From Ktedonosporobacter rubrisoli (lineage in GTDB: Bacteria > Chloroflexota > Ktedonobacteria > Ktedonobacterales > Ktedonobacteraceae), in the NCBI RefSeq assembly GCF_004208415.1, contig NZ_CP035758.1, forward strand, positions 8,184,001 to 8,248,000: a DNA stretch of 64,000 nt. Direction: 5' to 3'. The first letter of the stretch is position 1, and the number at the start of each line of letters is the position of its first letter. Below, one piece after another: positions 34,518 through 43,830 of the stretch. The notes under the pieces are model-generated. The model was not told the origin of the DNA. It ran no database searches and saw nothing but the letters and a program-made list of their open reading frames with translations. The position numbers and the translations under genes are program-made.

Positions 34518-35426
34518 TTAGCCTTTGACTGCGCCTGCAGTCAGGCCGGAGACGATACGGCGCTGGAAGATCAGCACAAGAATAACCAGTGGAATGGTGA
34601 CGATAATCGCCGCCGCCGCCAGCTGGCCATAAGCGATAAGGTGCTCGCCGTTGAAGCGCGTAATGCCAACAGTAACCGGCTGAGCTGCCTCGTCGCTGGT
34701 AAGGTTTAGACCAAAGAGGAAGTCGTTCCACACAGCGATAAAAGAGAGGATTGCTGCGGCGAAGACTCCCGGCGCGGTCAGAGGTACCACGACATGCCAG
34801 AGCGCTCCAAGGCGCGAGGCTCCATCCACGCGCGCCGCCTCCTCAAGATCTGGGGGCAGATCGCGGAAGAACGAGGTAAGGAACCAGATGGTCAGCGGCA
34901 GTGTGATCACCAGGTCCGGAATTATCAAGGCCCAGTACGTATTGTAAATGTAAAGCGGGCCAGTGAAGATTACGAAGAGCGGTCCCAGCATGGCAATGAA
35001 GGGGAACATGTTCACAGAGAGGATCGTGGCAAGCACGGCTCCTTTGCCGATAAACTTCATGCGCGCGATAGCATAGGCGCACAGAATACCAAAGACCAGG
35101 GATAGCAGCGTAGTAACACTTGCCACAATCGCGCTATTTCTCAGATCCTCGATAAAGAAAGGCGAGCTTAGCAAGACCTGGATATAGTTGTCGAGCACGA
35201 AGGAGTGCGGGAACAGTGTAGGCGGAGAAGCCGTCACTTCAAGGCCGCTCTTAATCGAAGTGATAAAGGTCCAGTAGAGAGGGGCCAGGGCTACAATCAC
35301 GATCACGACTACGGCAATATAGCGCCCGATCTTAGCCCAGCTCTCCTTGCGTTCGGCTGCGCGCCGACGCGTGGCGGCCAGCTCCTTATGAGGAGAGGCG
35401 GTAAGTGTCTGATCCTGAACTGTCAT
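34518..35426 (-). CDS. Carbohydrate ABC transporter permease (MalG-like)
   Basis: A 302-residue inner-membrane protein with six hydrophobic segments, the first being IGRYIAVVVIVIVALAPLYW. The EAA loop that docks to the ATPase is EEAARVDGASRLGALWHVVV. The layout fits the MalG/CUT1 family. It is the last gene of a three-gene operon with the MalF-like permease (40 bp upstream) and the binding protein. No ATPase gene is present, so a shared MsmK-type ATPase elsewhere is likely. Confidence 0.9.
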   Translation of the reverse strand: MTVQDQTLTASPHKELAATRRRAAERKESWAKIGRYIAVVVIVIVALAPLYWTFITSIKSGLEVTASPPTLFPHSFVLDNYIQVLLSSPFFIEDLRNSAIVASVTTLLSLVFGILCAYAIARMKFIGKGAVLATILSVNMFPFIAMLGPLFVIFTGPLYIYNTYWALIIPDLVITLPLTIWFLTSFFRDLPPDLEEAARVDGASRLGALWHVVVPLTAPGVFAAAILSFIAVWNDFLFGLNLTSDEAAQPVTVGITRFNGEHLIAYGQLAAAAIIVTIPLVILVLIFQRRIVSGLTAGAVKG

Positions 35427-35466
35427 GAGAAGTAGATCTCCTTTCTGATGGATGCTTTACGCTGCC

Positions 35467-36393
35467 CTAGCCTACCTGCCGCATCACATCGCGCATCATC
35501 GAGACGAAGATGAGGCTGATTATAATGCCGAAGACGAAAACAATCACAGCCGCAGCTACTCCCGGCGTGAAATCTCCAGCGGTCCCGGCAAACATACCAT
35601 AGTTAGCATACGTAGCCATCGATTGCACGGAGCGCTGCCCGAAAACATAGAAGATGTCGAAGGCGCGAATCGCATCTAGTGCGCGGAAGAGCAGCGCGAT
35701 CAACAGCGGATTCTTCAGCATCGGCAGCGTGATGGACCAGAACTGTTGCCAGCGCGTACTACCATCGACGCTGGCGGCCTCGTAGAGATCGGATGGAATG
35801 ACCTGCAGACCGGCAAGGATGAGCAGGGCCATGAAAGGAGTGGTTTTCCAGACGTCAGTAATCACGGAGGCGAGAATGACGCCCGAAGAGCTGCCCAGAA
35901 GCGTATCGCCGGGCCTTACCAGGTGAAGGCCCTGTAAGATATAGGTAATAATGCCTGTCTGGTCGTTGTACATGAGTAGCCACATCTGAGCAGAAACGAC
36001 GGTCGGGAAGGCCCAGGGAACCAGGATTGCTGCGCGCACCAGGCCACGCCCTGGGAAGGTTTTGTTGATCAGCAGGGCGATGCCAAGGCCAAAGAGTGTC
36101 TCAAAGAAGACGCTGATAACTGAGAAGATGAGCGTTGTGCTGATCGAGTTCAGGAAGATACGATCAGAGAGCACGTGGACATAGTTGGCAAAACCCACGA
36201 ATACTGAACCCGCGACTGTCAGCGGATTCTCGATAAAGCTGAGATAGATCGAATTAAGAATTGGATAGACTGCGATTACCAGGATGAGTATGATCGTAGG
36301 GAGTACCAGAAGATATGGCAAGAACCCCCCATTCATACTGATGCGCTCAAGAAGTGTTGGCGATTTTTGTGTGTCGTCTACTTGTGCCGCCAT
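35467..36393 (-). CDS. Carbohydrate ABC transporter permease (MalF-like)
   Basis: A 308-residue inner-membrane protein with six predicted membrane helices (first: FLPYLLVLPTIILILVIAVY) and the EAA loop YEAASVDGSTRWQQFWSITL. It pairs with the MalG-like protein to form the channel. It is separated from the binding-protein gene by 165 bp that contain a strong hairpin. Confidence 0.9.
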   Translation of the reverse strand: MAAQVDDTQKSPTLLERISMNGGFLPYLLVLPTIILILVIAVYPILNSIYLSFIENPLTVAGSVFVGFANYVHVLSDRIFLNSISTTLIFSVISVFFETLFGLGIALLINKTFPGRGLVRAAILVPWAFPTVVSAQMWLLMYNDQTGIITYILQGLHLVRPGDTLLGSSSGVILASVITDVWKTTPFMALLILAGLQVIPSDLYEAASVDGSTRWQQFWSITLPMLKNPLLIALLFRALDAIRAFDIFYVFGQRSVQSMATYANYGMFAGTAGDFTPGVAAAVIVFVFGIIISLIFVSMMRDVMRQVG

Positions 36394-36518
36394 AACATTT
36401 TCCCCCTTGTCTAGGTTCTACGCCGAAAATGACCGGATATCGTACTGAGATATCCATGGGATCGGGGGCCTGCCTCCCCGCCGAGTTGCAGAACGGAATA
36501 CTCCAATTATACACAGTT

Positions 36519-36543
36519 GGGGTAACCTGGGAAAGGTTACCCC
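36519..36543 (-). repeat. Intercistronic hairpin between binding protein and permeases
   Basis: GGGGTAACC (36519-36527) and GGTTACCCC (36535-36543) form a perfect 9-bp stem with a 7-base loop, 16 bp after the binding-protein stop. No T-run follows. Such hairpins usually protect the upstream mRNA or dampen the downstream genes, giving more binding protein than permease. Confidence 0.65.
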
Positions 36544-36558
36544 TTGTCTCGTTTATAT

Positions 36559-37917
36559 TTAGGATGAAGCGACGAGCTTTTGCAGGTCCGCTTGCAGGGC
36601 ACTCAGGGCATCATTGGGGCTGGCCTGCTTCTTGAGAGCCTGATAGATGTGGAGCTGGATCGCTTTCGAAAGATCAGGATACTTGGGCGAGACCGGGCGG
36701 GGCAGCGCATTCTGCAGAATGGGCTTAAGCTTGCCAAAGAGCGGAGCCTTGGACAAGACTTCCTGGTCGTCATAGACGCTCTGCAGGGTGGTGGTCCAGG
36801 TCGCCTTGGTTGCTCCCTCTTTTTGTGCCGCAGGCTGCAACATGTACTTGATGAACTCCCAGCATTGATCGGCGTTGGGGGTAAAGGCGTTGATGGCCAG
36901 GTTCCAACCACCGATGGCGGAATGTCCAACCGATTCGGAGCCGCCGTGGGGCAAGGCGCTGATATCAAATTTGCCGGCAATCTTGGATTGGCTGCTGTCG
37001 CTGCCGAGAGCATAGGCGTAAGGCCAGTTGCGCATAAAGGCCGAGTTGCCATTCTGGAAGACCGAGCGCGATGGGTCCTCTGTGTAGGTTGTGACGGCAT
37101 CGGGCGAAATAGTGCCAACCCAACCAACCATCATGCTCAAGGCCTTCTGGCCCTCGGGACTATTGACAGTGACCTTGGTCGGATCGTTGGGGTCCAGGAC
37201 GTGGCCACCCATGCCGTAGAGGACTTCTACAAAGTTGCAGACCAGGCCCTCATACTGTGAGCCCTGCCAGACATAGCCATATTTTATCTTGGAGGGCGAA
37301 ACGCTCTTGGCCGTGCTGGTCAGATCGTCCCAGGTGGCCGGTGGTGTAGGTACGAGATCCTTGCGATAGTAGAGCAGGCCCAGATCTGTACGATAAGGGG
37401 CAGCCCACAGCTTGCCTTGATAGGTACAGCCCTGGACCGGTCCGGGCAGATACTTGCTGCGCTCACTTGTCGGCCACTGGCTATCGCTGATCGGGGCTAT
37501 CCATTGCTGGGCGCCAAATTCGGCGGGATAGACGATATCAAGCGAGAGCACGTCGATGCTATGGCTGCGCGCACGGAGCATGGTGGTGTACTTGGCAAGC
37601 ATTTCATCGGTGCTGGATGGACCCTGGTTCCAGGTGACATGGATGCCCTTCTGCTTGCCTATCGTGCTATTGAAGGTATCTACAAGATCCTTGTAGGTGT
37701 TGGTGGTGTCGTTTTCGCTTTGCCAGACAATGTTGGTGGCGGCTCCGTTACCGCCTGTGCTGTTGGTAGTTCCTCCACAGGCTTCGAGGAGCGAGACGGC
37801 CGCACCGCTGGTGAGTCCAACTGCCAGGGCCCTCTCCAGGAAGGTTCGGCGCTTCATGCGGCCAGAGCGCATTTTTACGATGATTTCGTCAAGGGCTTCG
37901 CGCTGCTCAGGAAACAT
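36559..37917 (-). CDS. Extracellular sugar-binding lipoprotein of an ABC importer
   Basis: A 452-residue protein of the MalE/LpqY-like cluster. The N terminus has a twin-Arg segment (MKRRTFLERALAVGLTSG) and a lipobox SLLEACGG at about residue 47, so it is probably exported by Tat and lipid-anchored. The mature part has IVWQSENDTTNTYKDLVDTF, then SIDVLSLDIVYPAEFGAQQW and AIGGWNLAINAFTPN. Sugar specificity cannot be told; trehalose or maltodextrin are possible. AAAGGAGG lies 8 bases before the ATG. It is the first and probably most expressed gene of the operon. Confidence 0.9.
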   Translation of the reverse strand: MFPEQREALDEIIVKMRSGRMKRRTFLERALAVGLTSGAAVSLLEACGGTTNSTGGNGAATNIVWQSENDTTNTYKDLVDTFNSTIGKQKGIHVTWNQGPSSTDEMLAKYTTMLRARSHSIDVLSLDIVYPAEFGAQQWIAPISDSQWPTSERSKYLPGPVQGCTYQGKLWAAPYRTDLGLLYYRKDLVPTPPATWDDLTSTAKSVSPSKIKYGYVWQGSQYEGLVCNFVEVLYGMGGHVLDPNDPTKVTVNSPEGQKALSMMVGWVGTISPDAVTTYTEDPSRSVFQNGNSAFMRNWPYAYALGSDSSQSKIAGKFDISALPHGGSESVGHSAIGGWNLAINAFTPNADQCWEFIKYMLQPAAQKEGATKATWTTTLQSVYDDQEVLSKAPLFGKLKPILQNALPRPVSPKYPDLSKAIQLHIYQALKKQASPNDALSALQADLQKLVASS

Positions 37918-38805
37918 TAGGAGTCCTCCTTTGGACGGTTGTTGTGTAGGCTAAAATAAAGTACATGGATATGTGCTTTCCTGGCCTACCAGCTTTCAAT
38001 AAGAGCCGGATGGACGCTCTGCTTTCTCCATGTTGCCGTTGCTCTGCTTACCTAAAGTTATTGATAAATGAAATAACTTCTACTTTTCAGAACGTGATCT
38101 CAGCGTTTGGAGTTTCAAAGCTGCCCCATCCCCGGAAAGTAGTAGCGTTTGGGCTGCGAGATAAAATAGTGCTAGCTTATATAAATGATCAGCGCTACTT
38201 CACTTCCTCTTTGATCATTACACACTACTGGATTGACCACCTTCACATGACAAGCGGGCTGCCGCGTCACGATCGAGCGAATTGTGCCTCAGCTCTCTCT
38301 CCGCTCCTTGCGGCCGGAGGCGGCACACCCGTCAATCTCTGTTTGACAGATACTATACGTCACTTAGCTTATAAATATCACAAAGGCATTAATGGTAGTA
38401 CAAATTTAGATGTATTGCACGAGGAAAATATGTATAGATGATTGCTCAATAATATTGCTGTGATTATATGGGCCAATTTTAGCTAGTTTAGTATTTGCTC
38501 AGTTTTTACTATAATAGCGCAGGCTTTACACTCTGTAAAGCTCAGCCGCTGGGAAGGCGCTCTTCCCTTCCTAAAAGTATAAGGGAAAGCTTCCTGACTC
38601 GGTAACATCCTGCTGGGGGTGTTCAGGGGCTTACAGGGGGCTTACAGGGGGCTTAGCTGGCTCTCTTTCGCTTGCGTTGACAAGGCCGCGCGATTAGGCA
38701 TACAATCTGCTGAAAGATCGCTTATTCTCTTGTGGCAAATCGTGTTAACTTTCTGCAATAAGCCGGGCGCATATTTGCTTGATGCGCGAAAAAGGGGTGC
38801 CGGAC
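37918..38805. other. Long intergenic region with tandem repeat
   Basis: This 888-bp divergent region has no believable gene. The ABC operon promoter should lie near 37930-38010. At 38624-38655 an 11-bp unit (CAGGGGGCTTA) is repeated three times. A stretch at 38255-38325 (AAGCGGG...CGAATTGTGCC...CTCTCTCTCC) faintly resembles the dispersed repeat seen at 62.7 kb. Confidence 0.5.
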
Positions 38806-40419
38806 ATGGATGCCTTGCCTGAAAACGACCCATCTCCCGCCAGTAATGGACATAGTACGGCGGCGCAAGCCAGGCGCGCCCAGGAGGCGCAGGATATGGG
38901 GACGACATACGTACCTGAACATCTGAACCTGGGGGAGCACCTGTTGCCGTTTGTGTTCGCGGCGGCGGAGGCTTGCTGGATTGATGCCATCTTCATAGGC
39001 CTGGTTGCCATACATTTTTTTCAGCTCTCTACACCCTTTATGCCCTTGTGGGCTCCGTTTCTTTTGCTAGCTGGCTCCCACTGGCTGGCCATCCAGTTAG
39101 AGCGCCGGGATATTGCTGCAGGTAAGATCGACGCAGAGGAGCCGCAGCGAGCAGTCACCTCCGGCACGCCGGTGCTGGTCGGCTTGCTGGTCCTGACCAT
39201 CCTGCTGATCATCTGGGCCAGTCTCTATGCCCCGACAAGAGCACTTTGGAATCCTACCTGGCTGCTAGCCATGCTGAATGATATCCTGCTCCTGCAGCCA
39301 AACGCATATCACATATTTGTGCTTATTCTACTCTCTCTGCTCTTTGCCTGGCGTGGTATCGCGCGGGCCCGGCGCACGATTGAGCCTGGCGAGGTTTTTA
39401 CAAGCTTGCGCCTGGGCATGGGCGTTATTATCTTTGTGATTCTTGTGACGGCCGGGGCAAATCAGTTGCCGGGCTATGGCTTATTTCTGCTTGGCCTGCT
39501 TCCCTGCTTCCTCTGCCTTGAGTTAATTGCGCATGCCCTGTCTAAAGTGATCTTTGTGCGTGATGCGCACGCGGGCGGCTTACTGGGCAGTGTGGAGGCG
39601 CAGGAGCGCTCGCTCCTTACCGTTGTCGTGGTGATAGGGTTGGCGTTGTTGCTCATTGCCTTTGCCCTGGGTTTGCTGATCAGTCCGAACTTCCTTGTAG
39701 ACGTACAGGCGGCCCTATCGCCAATCGCCATGCTCTATAACTTGATTACCAGCGGCCTGGCTTATGCCATCACCTTTCTCCTCACGCCGTTCTTCTGGCT
39801 GTTCTCGCTGATCCCATTTCATTTTGTGCCGCTACGGCAGTTTCAGCCTCCTCAGTCTGTGCGTACTGATGCAAAACTGCATCAGACCGTGCCTCCTCAA
39901 TCAGTGGTTGTTACAATTGTGGTACTGAAGGTAGTTTTGCCGTTTATCTTTATCGGGATCGTGATCTTTTTTATCTGGTGGCTATTGCGTCGTCGCCGAG
40001 CGGCGTTTGTGCGCCGCAACCTTGATCTGCACGAAAGCCTCTGGTCGTGGGGACTGTTCAAGATGCAGTTGCGCGCGCTCTGGCTGGCCCTCTGGCATCG
40101 TTTGTTCCCGCCTAAAGCTGTGGAGACGCAGATGCCAGCGCCGGAGGAGCCAATTGAGGGAACACCTGCGGCGCGCAGCATTCGTGAGATCTATCGCCTC
40201 TTGCTGCGGTGGGCGGCCAGCCGGGGCCTTGCTCGTAAGAAGGACGAGACGCCTTTTGAGCTTAAGCAGCGCTTACAGGAGCGCTTGCCGGATATCGAGA
40301 GCGAGCTAGGCGTGGTGACCAGCGCCTATGCGGCTGTGCGCTATGGAGAAGCGGCGCCGGATCAAGCGGAGATCGCTCGCGTGCAACAGAGTTGGCTGGA
40401 ATTGCAGCAGAAGGGCTAA
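38806..40419 (+). CDS. Multi-pass membrane protein with C-terminal DUF4129-like domain
   Basis: A 537-residue protein from ATG 38806, 8 bases after AAAGGGG. A soluble N terminus of about 40 residues precedes roughly nine hydrophobic segments up to residue 395. A basic stretch (WLLRRRRAAFVRR) and a cytosolic domain follow. The domain, AARSIREIYRLLLRWAASRG to ETPFELKQRLQERLPDIESE, matches the DUF4129 pattern often linked to transglutaminase-like membrane systems. Its exact role is unknown. It converges on the phosphoesterase gene. Confidence 0.75.
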   Translation: MDALPENDPSPASNGHSTAAQARRAQEAQDMGTTYVPEHLNLGEHLLPFVFAAAEACWIDAIFIGLVAIHFFQLSTPFMPLWAPFLLLAGSHWLAIQLERRDIAAGKIDAEEPQRAVTSGTPVLVGLLVLTILLIIWASLYAPTRALWNPTWLLAMLNDILLLQPNAYHIFVLILLSLLFAWRGIARARRTIEPGEVFTSLRLGMGVIIFVILVTAGANQLPGYGLFLLGLLPCFLCLELIAHALSKVIFVRDAHAGGLLGSVEAQERSLLTVVVVIGLALLLIAFALGLLISPNFLVDVQAALSPIAMLYNLITSGLAYAITFLLTPFFWLFSLIPFHFVPLRQFQPPQSVRTDAKLHQTVPPQSVVVTIVVLKVVLPFIFIGIVIFFIWWLLRRRRAAFVRRNLDLHESLWSWGLFKMQLRALWLALWHRLFPPKAVETQMPAPEEPIEGTPAARSIREIYRLLLRWAASRGLARKKDETPFELKQRLQERLPDIESELGVVTSAYAAVRYGEAAPDQAEIARVQQSWLELQQKG

Positions 40420-40432
40420 TATTCCATGAGGA

Positions 40433-41233
40433 TTAGAGCTCTACCTCGACTATGCGCGCTGAGACTTTTCCTTGCTCTATGGTGACAACCCGGTAATGTG
40501 GCGCTTGCAGAAGGCGAATCAGTTCAGTTTGCAGGGTGGCAAACTGATAGAAAGTTGAGCGCAGTCCATACGCTGGAACACCTGCGGCTACCGTCTCGTA
40601 GGTAAGATGTGCGTGGCCGCTGAAGATACCAAGAATTTGTTGCTGCTGCCGCTCCACGATCTTCCAGAATGCCTGAGCTTCGGCGGGATCGGGCAGGAAG
40701 GAATCCATAAAGGGATCTCCAAGGGGAACAAGATGGTGGTGGGTGAAAAGCACGCTGGGTAAGCCGGAGCTCAAAGAGCTTTCTAGAAAGGCTATAAGCT
40801 CGGGATGCGTTATTGCCTGGTCCCCAGGTCCCCAATCCAGGCAGAGAAATTGGATACCCTTGTGCTGAAATGCGGCATTCATCAGTGTGCCAGCGGGCGT
40901 GGAGCTGGCAAAGAGATGCTTATAGAAATTATCGCGATCGTCGTGATTGCCGGGCAAGAGGTAGAGCGGGCAGTCGCGTAAACCTTCGCTGCTAATCAAA
41001 GCCGGGCCGGGAACTGTGGCGGCGGGCTTCAATTGAAGCAACTGGCAGAATGTGTTGTACGAATTTGGCCGATCCACTAAATCTCCGGTGGAAACCAGGA
41101 AATCAAAGCTCTCGTGCTCGGCAATATGCCGCAAAACGCTGCGTAAAGCATGGGCTGGATGATAGCCGTGAAACAAGCTATTTTCGTTTTCGCCTATGTG
41201 ATGGTCGGTGATCTGGATAAAGGTGAGGGCCAT
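40433..41233 (-). CDS. Calcineurin-like metallophosphoesterase (CpdA-like)
   Basis: A 266-residue protein with all metal-binding blocks in order: QITDHHIGE, STGDLVDRP, LPGNHDDRDNF, LFTHHHLVP and FSGHAHLTYE. These match class III cyclic-nucleotide phosphodiesterases of the CpdA type. It would hydrolyse cAMP or another phosphodiester in the cytosol. The gene is monocistronic, between the DUF4129 protein and recF. Confidence 0.9.
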   Translation of the reverse strand: MALTFIQITDHHIGENENSLFHGYHPAHALRSVLRHIAEHESFDFLVSTGDLVDRPNSYNTFCQLLQLKPAATVPGPALISSEGLRDCPLYLLPGNHDDRDNFYKHLFASSTPAGTLMNAAFQHKGIQFLCLDWGPGDQAITHPELIAFLESSLSSGLPSVLFTHHHLVPLGDPFMDSFLPDPAEAQAFWKIVERQQQQILGIFSGHAHLTYETVAAGVPAYGLRSTFYQFATLQTELIRLLQAPHYRVVTIEQGKVSARIVEVEL

Positions 41234-41345
41234 AAACTTTCTCTCCTAAGAAATAAAACTCCCTAGTTTAAATGTAGAATAAAATTTTATTTCCGTCAAG
41301 GGCTGGCTTTTATGTGGATGGAGCGTTCCTATTCAGTTGATGGGC

Positions 41346-42623
41346 TTAGCGTTGCTCGTGGCTCTCGCTCAAGGGTTCGTCGGCGCTCAGGGGGGCCATC
41401 TCGGTTGTCGGGCTTGTATGGTTGTTTTGGGCTGATTGCAGGATGCCGTTAGAGACCTTGAAGATATTGGCCCGCGCGGCGATCTCGCCTGGGAAGCTAC
41501 TCAGATCGGTAGCGGTCAGCAAAACTTGCTCATGCTGAAACACCTGCTCTAGCAGATATTCGCGCCGAGCCTGATCGAGCTCACTGAACACATCATCGAA
41601 GAGCAAAACTGGCTCATCGCCGGTACTGGCACGCATATAGGCCAGCTCGGCCAGCTTGGTAGAAAGGGCTGCGGTGCGCTGCTGGCCGCGCGAGCCATAA
41701 GTCAGGACGTTCATGTCATTGACAAGAAACTCGATATCATCGCGATGTGGCCCTAGCAAGCATACGCCCTGGAGAATCTCTTTGCGCCGGGCCGTGTGCA
41801 ACTGGCTGCGATAGTGCTGCGCGACCTCGCTATGGTTCCAGATCTCATCGGTCTTAAAAGAGGGGCGATAGAGCACCTGGAGTTGCTCGCGCCCTCCGCT
41901 GATCTTCTGTTGAAAGACTGCGGCCTCCTGATTGAGGGCGATTACCATCTGCAATCGTTCGTGAGTGATCTGCGCGGCAAGATTGGTTAACTGCTCATCC
42001 AGGTAGTCGAGCATGAGCGGATCTTCCTGATTATCCCGGATGCGCTTCAGCAAGGCTGCGCGCTGCGTCACGATCTTGCGATATTTGACAAGAGCCTGGC
42101 AGTAGCGCGGATTCACCTGGCAGAGGGCGCGATCCAGAAAGCGGCGGCGCTCGTCTGGCGAGCCATCGACGAGATGCAGGTCCGCAGGCGCGAACAGGAC
42201 CACCTTCATCTGTCCGATGACCTCCATGGTGCGCCGGGGAATACTGTTGAGCTTGAGGCGTTTGCGTGGTGTATTGGTCGGTAGCTCGATGGGTATCTCT
42301 TCCTGCTTGGCGGGACTGGCCGGCTGCGGAACGACGCTGGGCGGAGTTGGATCAAAGATCGTAGTTTCAATCTCGATGGCCGATTCGCGTCGCTTTACCG
42401 CCCCCTCGATGCGCGCGATATGCTCAGGCGCATACCAGCTCACAACTTCGCGATCGCTTGTGGCGTGGAAAGAGGTAGCTGTAGCCAGAAAGCTAACAGC
42501 CTCTAGCAGATTTGTCTTGCCCTGAGCATTTTCGCCATAAAAGATGAAAAGGCCCGGCCCTAGGGTGAGGTCCAGATCTGCATAATTGCGAAAGTTGTGC
42601 AAAGAGAGGCGTGAGAGATACAT
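41346..42623 (-). CDS. recF: DNA repair and replication protein RecF
   Basis: A 425-residue SMC-like ATPase. MYLSRLSLHNFRNYADLDL opens the protein, GENAQGKTNLLEAV is Walker A, LTYGSRGQQRTAALSTKLAE is the ABC signature, and EPVLLFDDVFSELD is Walker B. RecF loads RecA at single-strand gaps. It is longer than the usual 360-370 residues because of a Pro-rich insert near residues 92-120 (PPSVVPQPASPAKQEEIPIE) and a 35-residue C-terminal tail. It follows dnaN by 67 bp, the classical order. Confidence 0.95.
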   Translation of the reverse strand: MYLSRLSLHNFRNYADLDLTLGPGLFIFYGENAQGKTNLLEAVSFLATATSFHATSDREVVSWYAPEHIARIEGAVKRRESAIEIETTIFDPTPPSVVPQPASPAKQEEIPIELPTNTPRKRLKLNSIPRRTMEVIGQMKVVLFAPADLHLVDGSPDERRRFLDRALCQVNPRYCQALVKYRKIVTQRAALLKRIRDNQEDPLMLDYLDEQLTNLAAQITHERLQMVIALNQEAAVFQQKISGGREQLQVLYRPSFKTDEIWNHSEVAQHYRSQLHTARRKEILQGVCLLGPHRDDIEFLVNDMNVLTYGSRGQQRTAALSTKLAELAYMRASTGDEPVLLFDDVFSELDQARREYLLEQVFQHEQVLLTATDLSSFPGEIAARANIFKVSNGILQSAQNNHTSPTTEMAPLSADEPLSESHEQR

Positions 42624-42690
42624 ACCTTACTTTTTCTACTTATGTGACGGTGAGGTTGGGTTGTCAGGCCCAATCCTCACCTATCATGTG

Positions 42691-43830
42691 TTAGCGGTTT
42701 GTGCTCATCGGCATGATCACGTATGTGTAATCGGCGGGTCCGACCGGCCTGATCACGCCTGGACGCGCGTCAGAGGTCAGTTCCAGCGCCACCTCGGGCG
42801 TTCCGATCACGGAGAGCACATCGGCAAGATATTTGACGTTGAAGATGATCTGCTGCTCGGGACCATCGACGGCGGCGTTGATCGTGCTCACGTTATTGCC
42901 CACATCTTCGGCCGTGGCTTCTATTGTCAATGCGTTAGGTTCTCCGCCTTCCTCGTCTCCGCTGGTGACCTTCAAGCGCGTGATGTTCGAGCTATCGCGC
43001 GCAAAGGGCGTCACCGATTTGACTGCGGCGGCAAACTCTTTGGTCTCCACGACGGCCCGCGTCGAGTGCTCTTTCGGGATGATCTGGCGGAAGTTGGGGA
43101 AGGTACCTTCCATCAATTGCGCGATAAGATCTATCCGTTCCGTGCGGAAGAGGACTTGCTTGACGTTGGGCGTGATGATCATTTGTACCGTGCCCTCGGC
43201 GGGTAAAATACGACCGAGCTCGATGAGCGTGCGTGCCGGAACCAGGAAACTACCGCCCTCCTGCTCGTTGCCGGGTAGCGCGGCTGTGCGCACGGCCAGG
43301 CGGAAGGAATCGGCGGCGGCAAAGGTGAGCTTCTCGTTGCCGATCTCGATATGCACGCTTGTGAAGACCGGGCGCGAATCGTCGTCGGCGGCGGCAAAGG
43401 CTACTTCGTTGATCATCGTTTTCAGCAAGCCAGCGTCAAGGATAACCGGGTTGGCCTCGCTCTCGGTAATCGGGTTGAGTGGGAACTCGGAAGGGTCCAT
43501 GCCCTTAATTGTGGCGCTGCTGCGCACACTTTTAATATTGATAGAATTAGTTTCTTCCGCGACGTTGATCTCAACCGGGGCCTGGGGCAGGCTGTTCACA
43601 AAGTCGGTGATCAGCTTGGCGGGAACTGTGGTCGATCCCGTTTCCTGAACTTCGGCCTCGATCCAACAATGGATACGGATCTCCAGGTTCGTGGCTGAGA
43701 GCTTTAGGCGTCCTTGATCAGTTTCTAGTAAAATATTGACAAGTATAGGAAGTGTACTGCGGCTTGAGACGGCGTGGCCAACGGTTGCCAGGCCGCGGCT
43801 CAAGTCCTGCTGCTTACAGGTAATTTTCAC
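42691..43830 (-). CDS. dnaN: DNA polymerase III sliding clamp (beta subunit)
   Basis: A 379-residue protein starting at GTG 43830, 8 bases after GGAGG. It has the clamp's three repeated domains: VKITCKQQDLSRGLATVGHA, then NPVILDAGLLKTMINEVAFA, then RAVVETKEFAAAVKSVTPFA, and it ends DYTYVIMPMSTNR. It holds DNA polymerase on DNA as a dimeric ring. It forms an operon with recF, but dnaA is not in the window, so the dnaA-dnaN-recF origin cluster is broken or extends elsewhere. Confidence 0.97.
   Translation of the reverse strand: MKITCKQQDLSRGLATVGHAVSSRSTLPILVNILLETDQGRLKLSATNLEIRIHCWIEAEVQETGSTTVPAKLITDFVNSLPQAPVEINVAEETNSINIKSVRSSATIKGMDPSEFPLNPITESEANPVILDAGLLKTMINEVAFAAADDDSRPVFTSVHIEIGNEKLTFAAADSFRLAVRTAALPGNEQEGGSFLVPARTLIELGRILPAEGTVQMIITPNVKQVLFRTERIDLIAQLMEGTFPNFRQIIPKEHSTRAVVETKEFAAAVKSVTPFARDSSNITRLKVTSGDEEGGEPNALTIEATAEDVGNNVSTINAAVDGPEQQIIFNVKYLADVLSVIGTPEVALELTSDARPGVIRPVGPADYTYVIMPMSTNR

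Noticed and set aside
36580..37260. Plus-strand open frame opposite the sugar-binding lipoprotein
   Set aside because: Shadow of the lipoprotein gene, with no family features.
37965..38441. 158-residue open frame in the ABC/DUF4129 intergenic gap
   Set aside because: Irregular composition, no ribosome-binding site and no recognisable fold.
42833..43648. Long plus-strand open frame opposite dnaN
   Set aside because: It is the mirror of a strongly biased coding strand; dnaN is unmistakable in the other direction.
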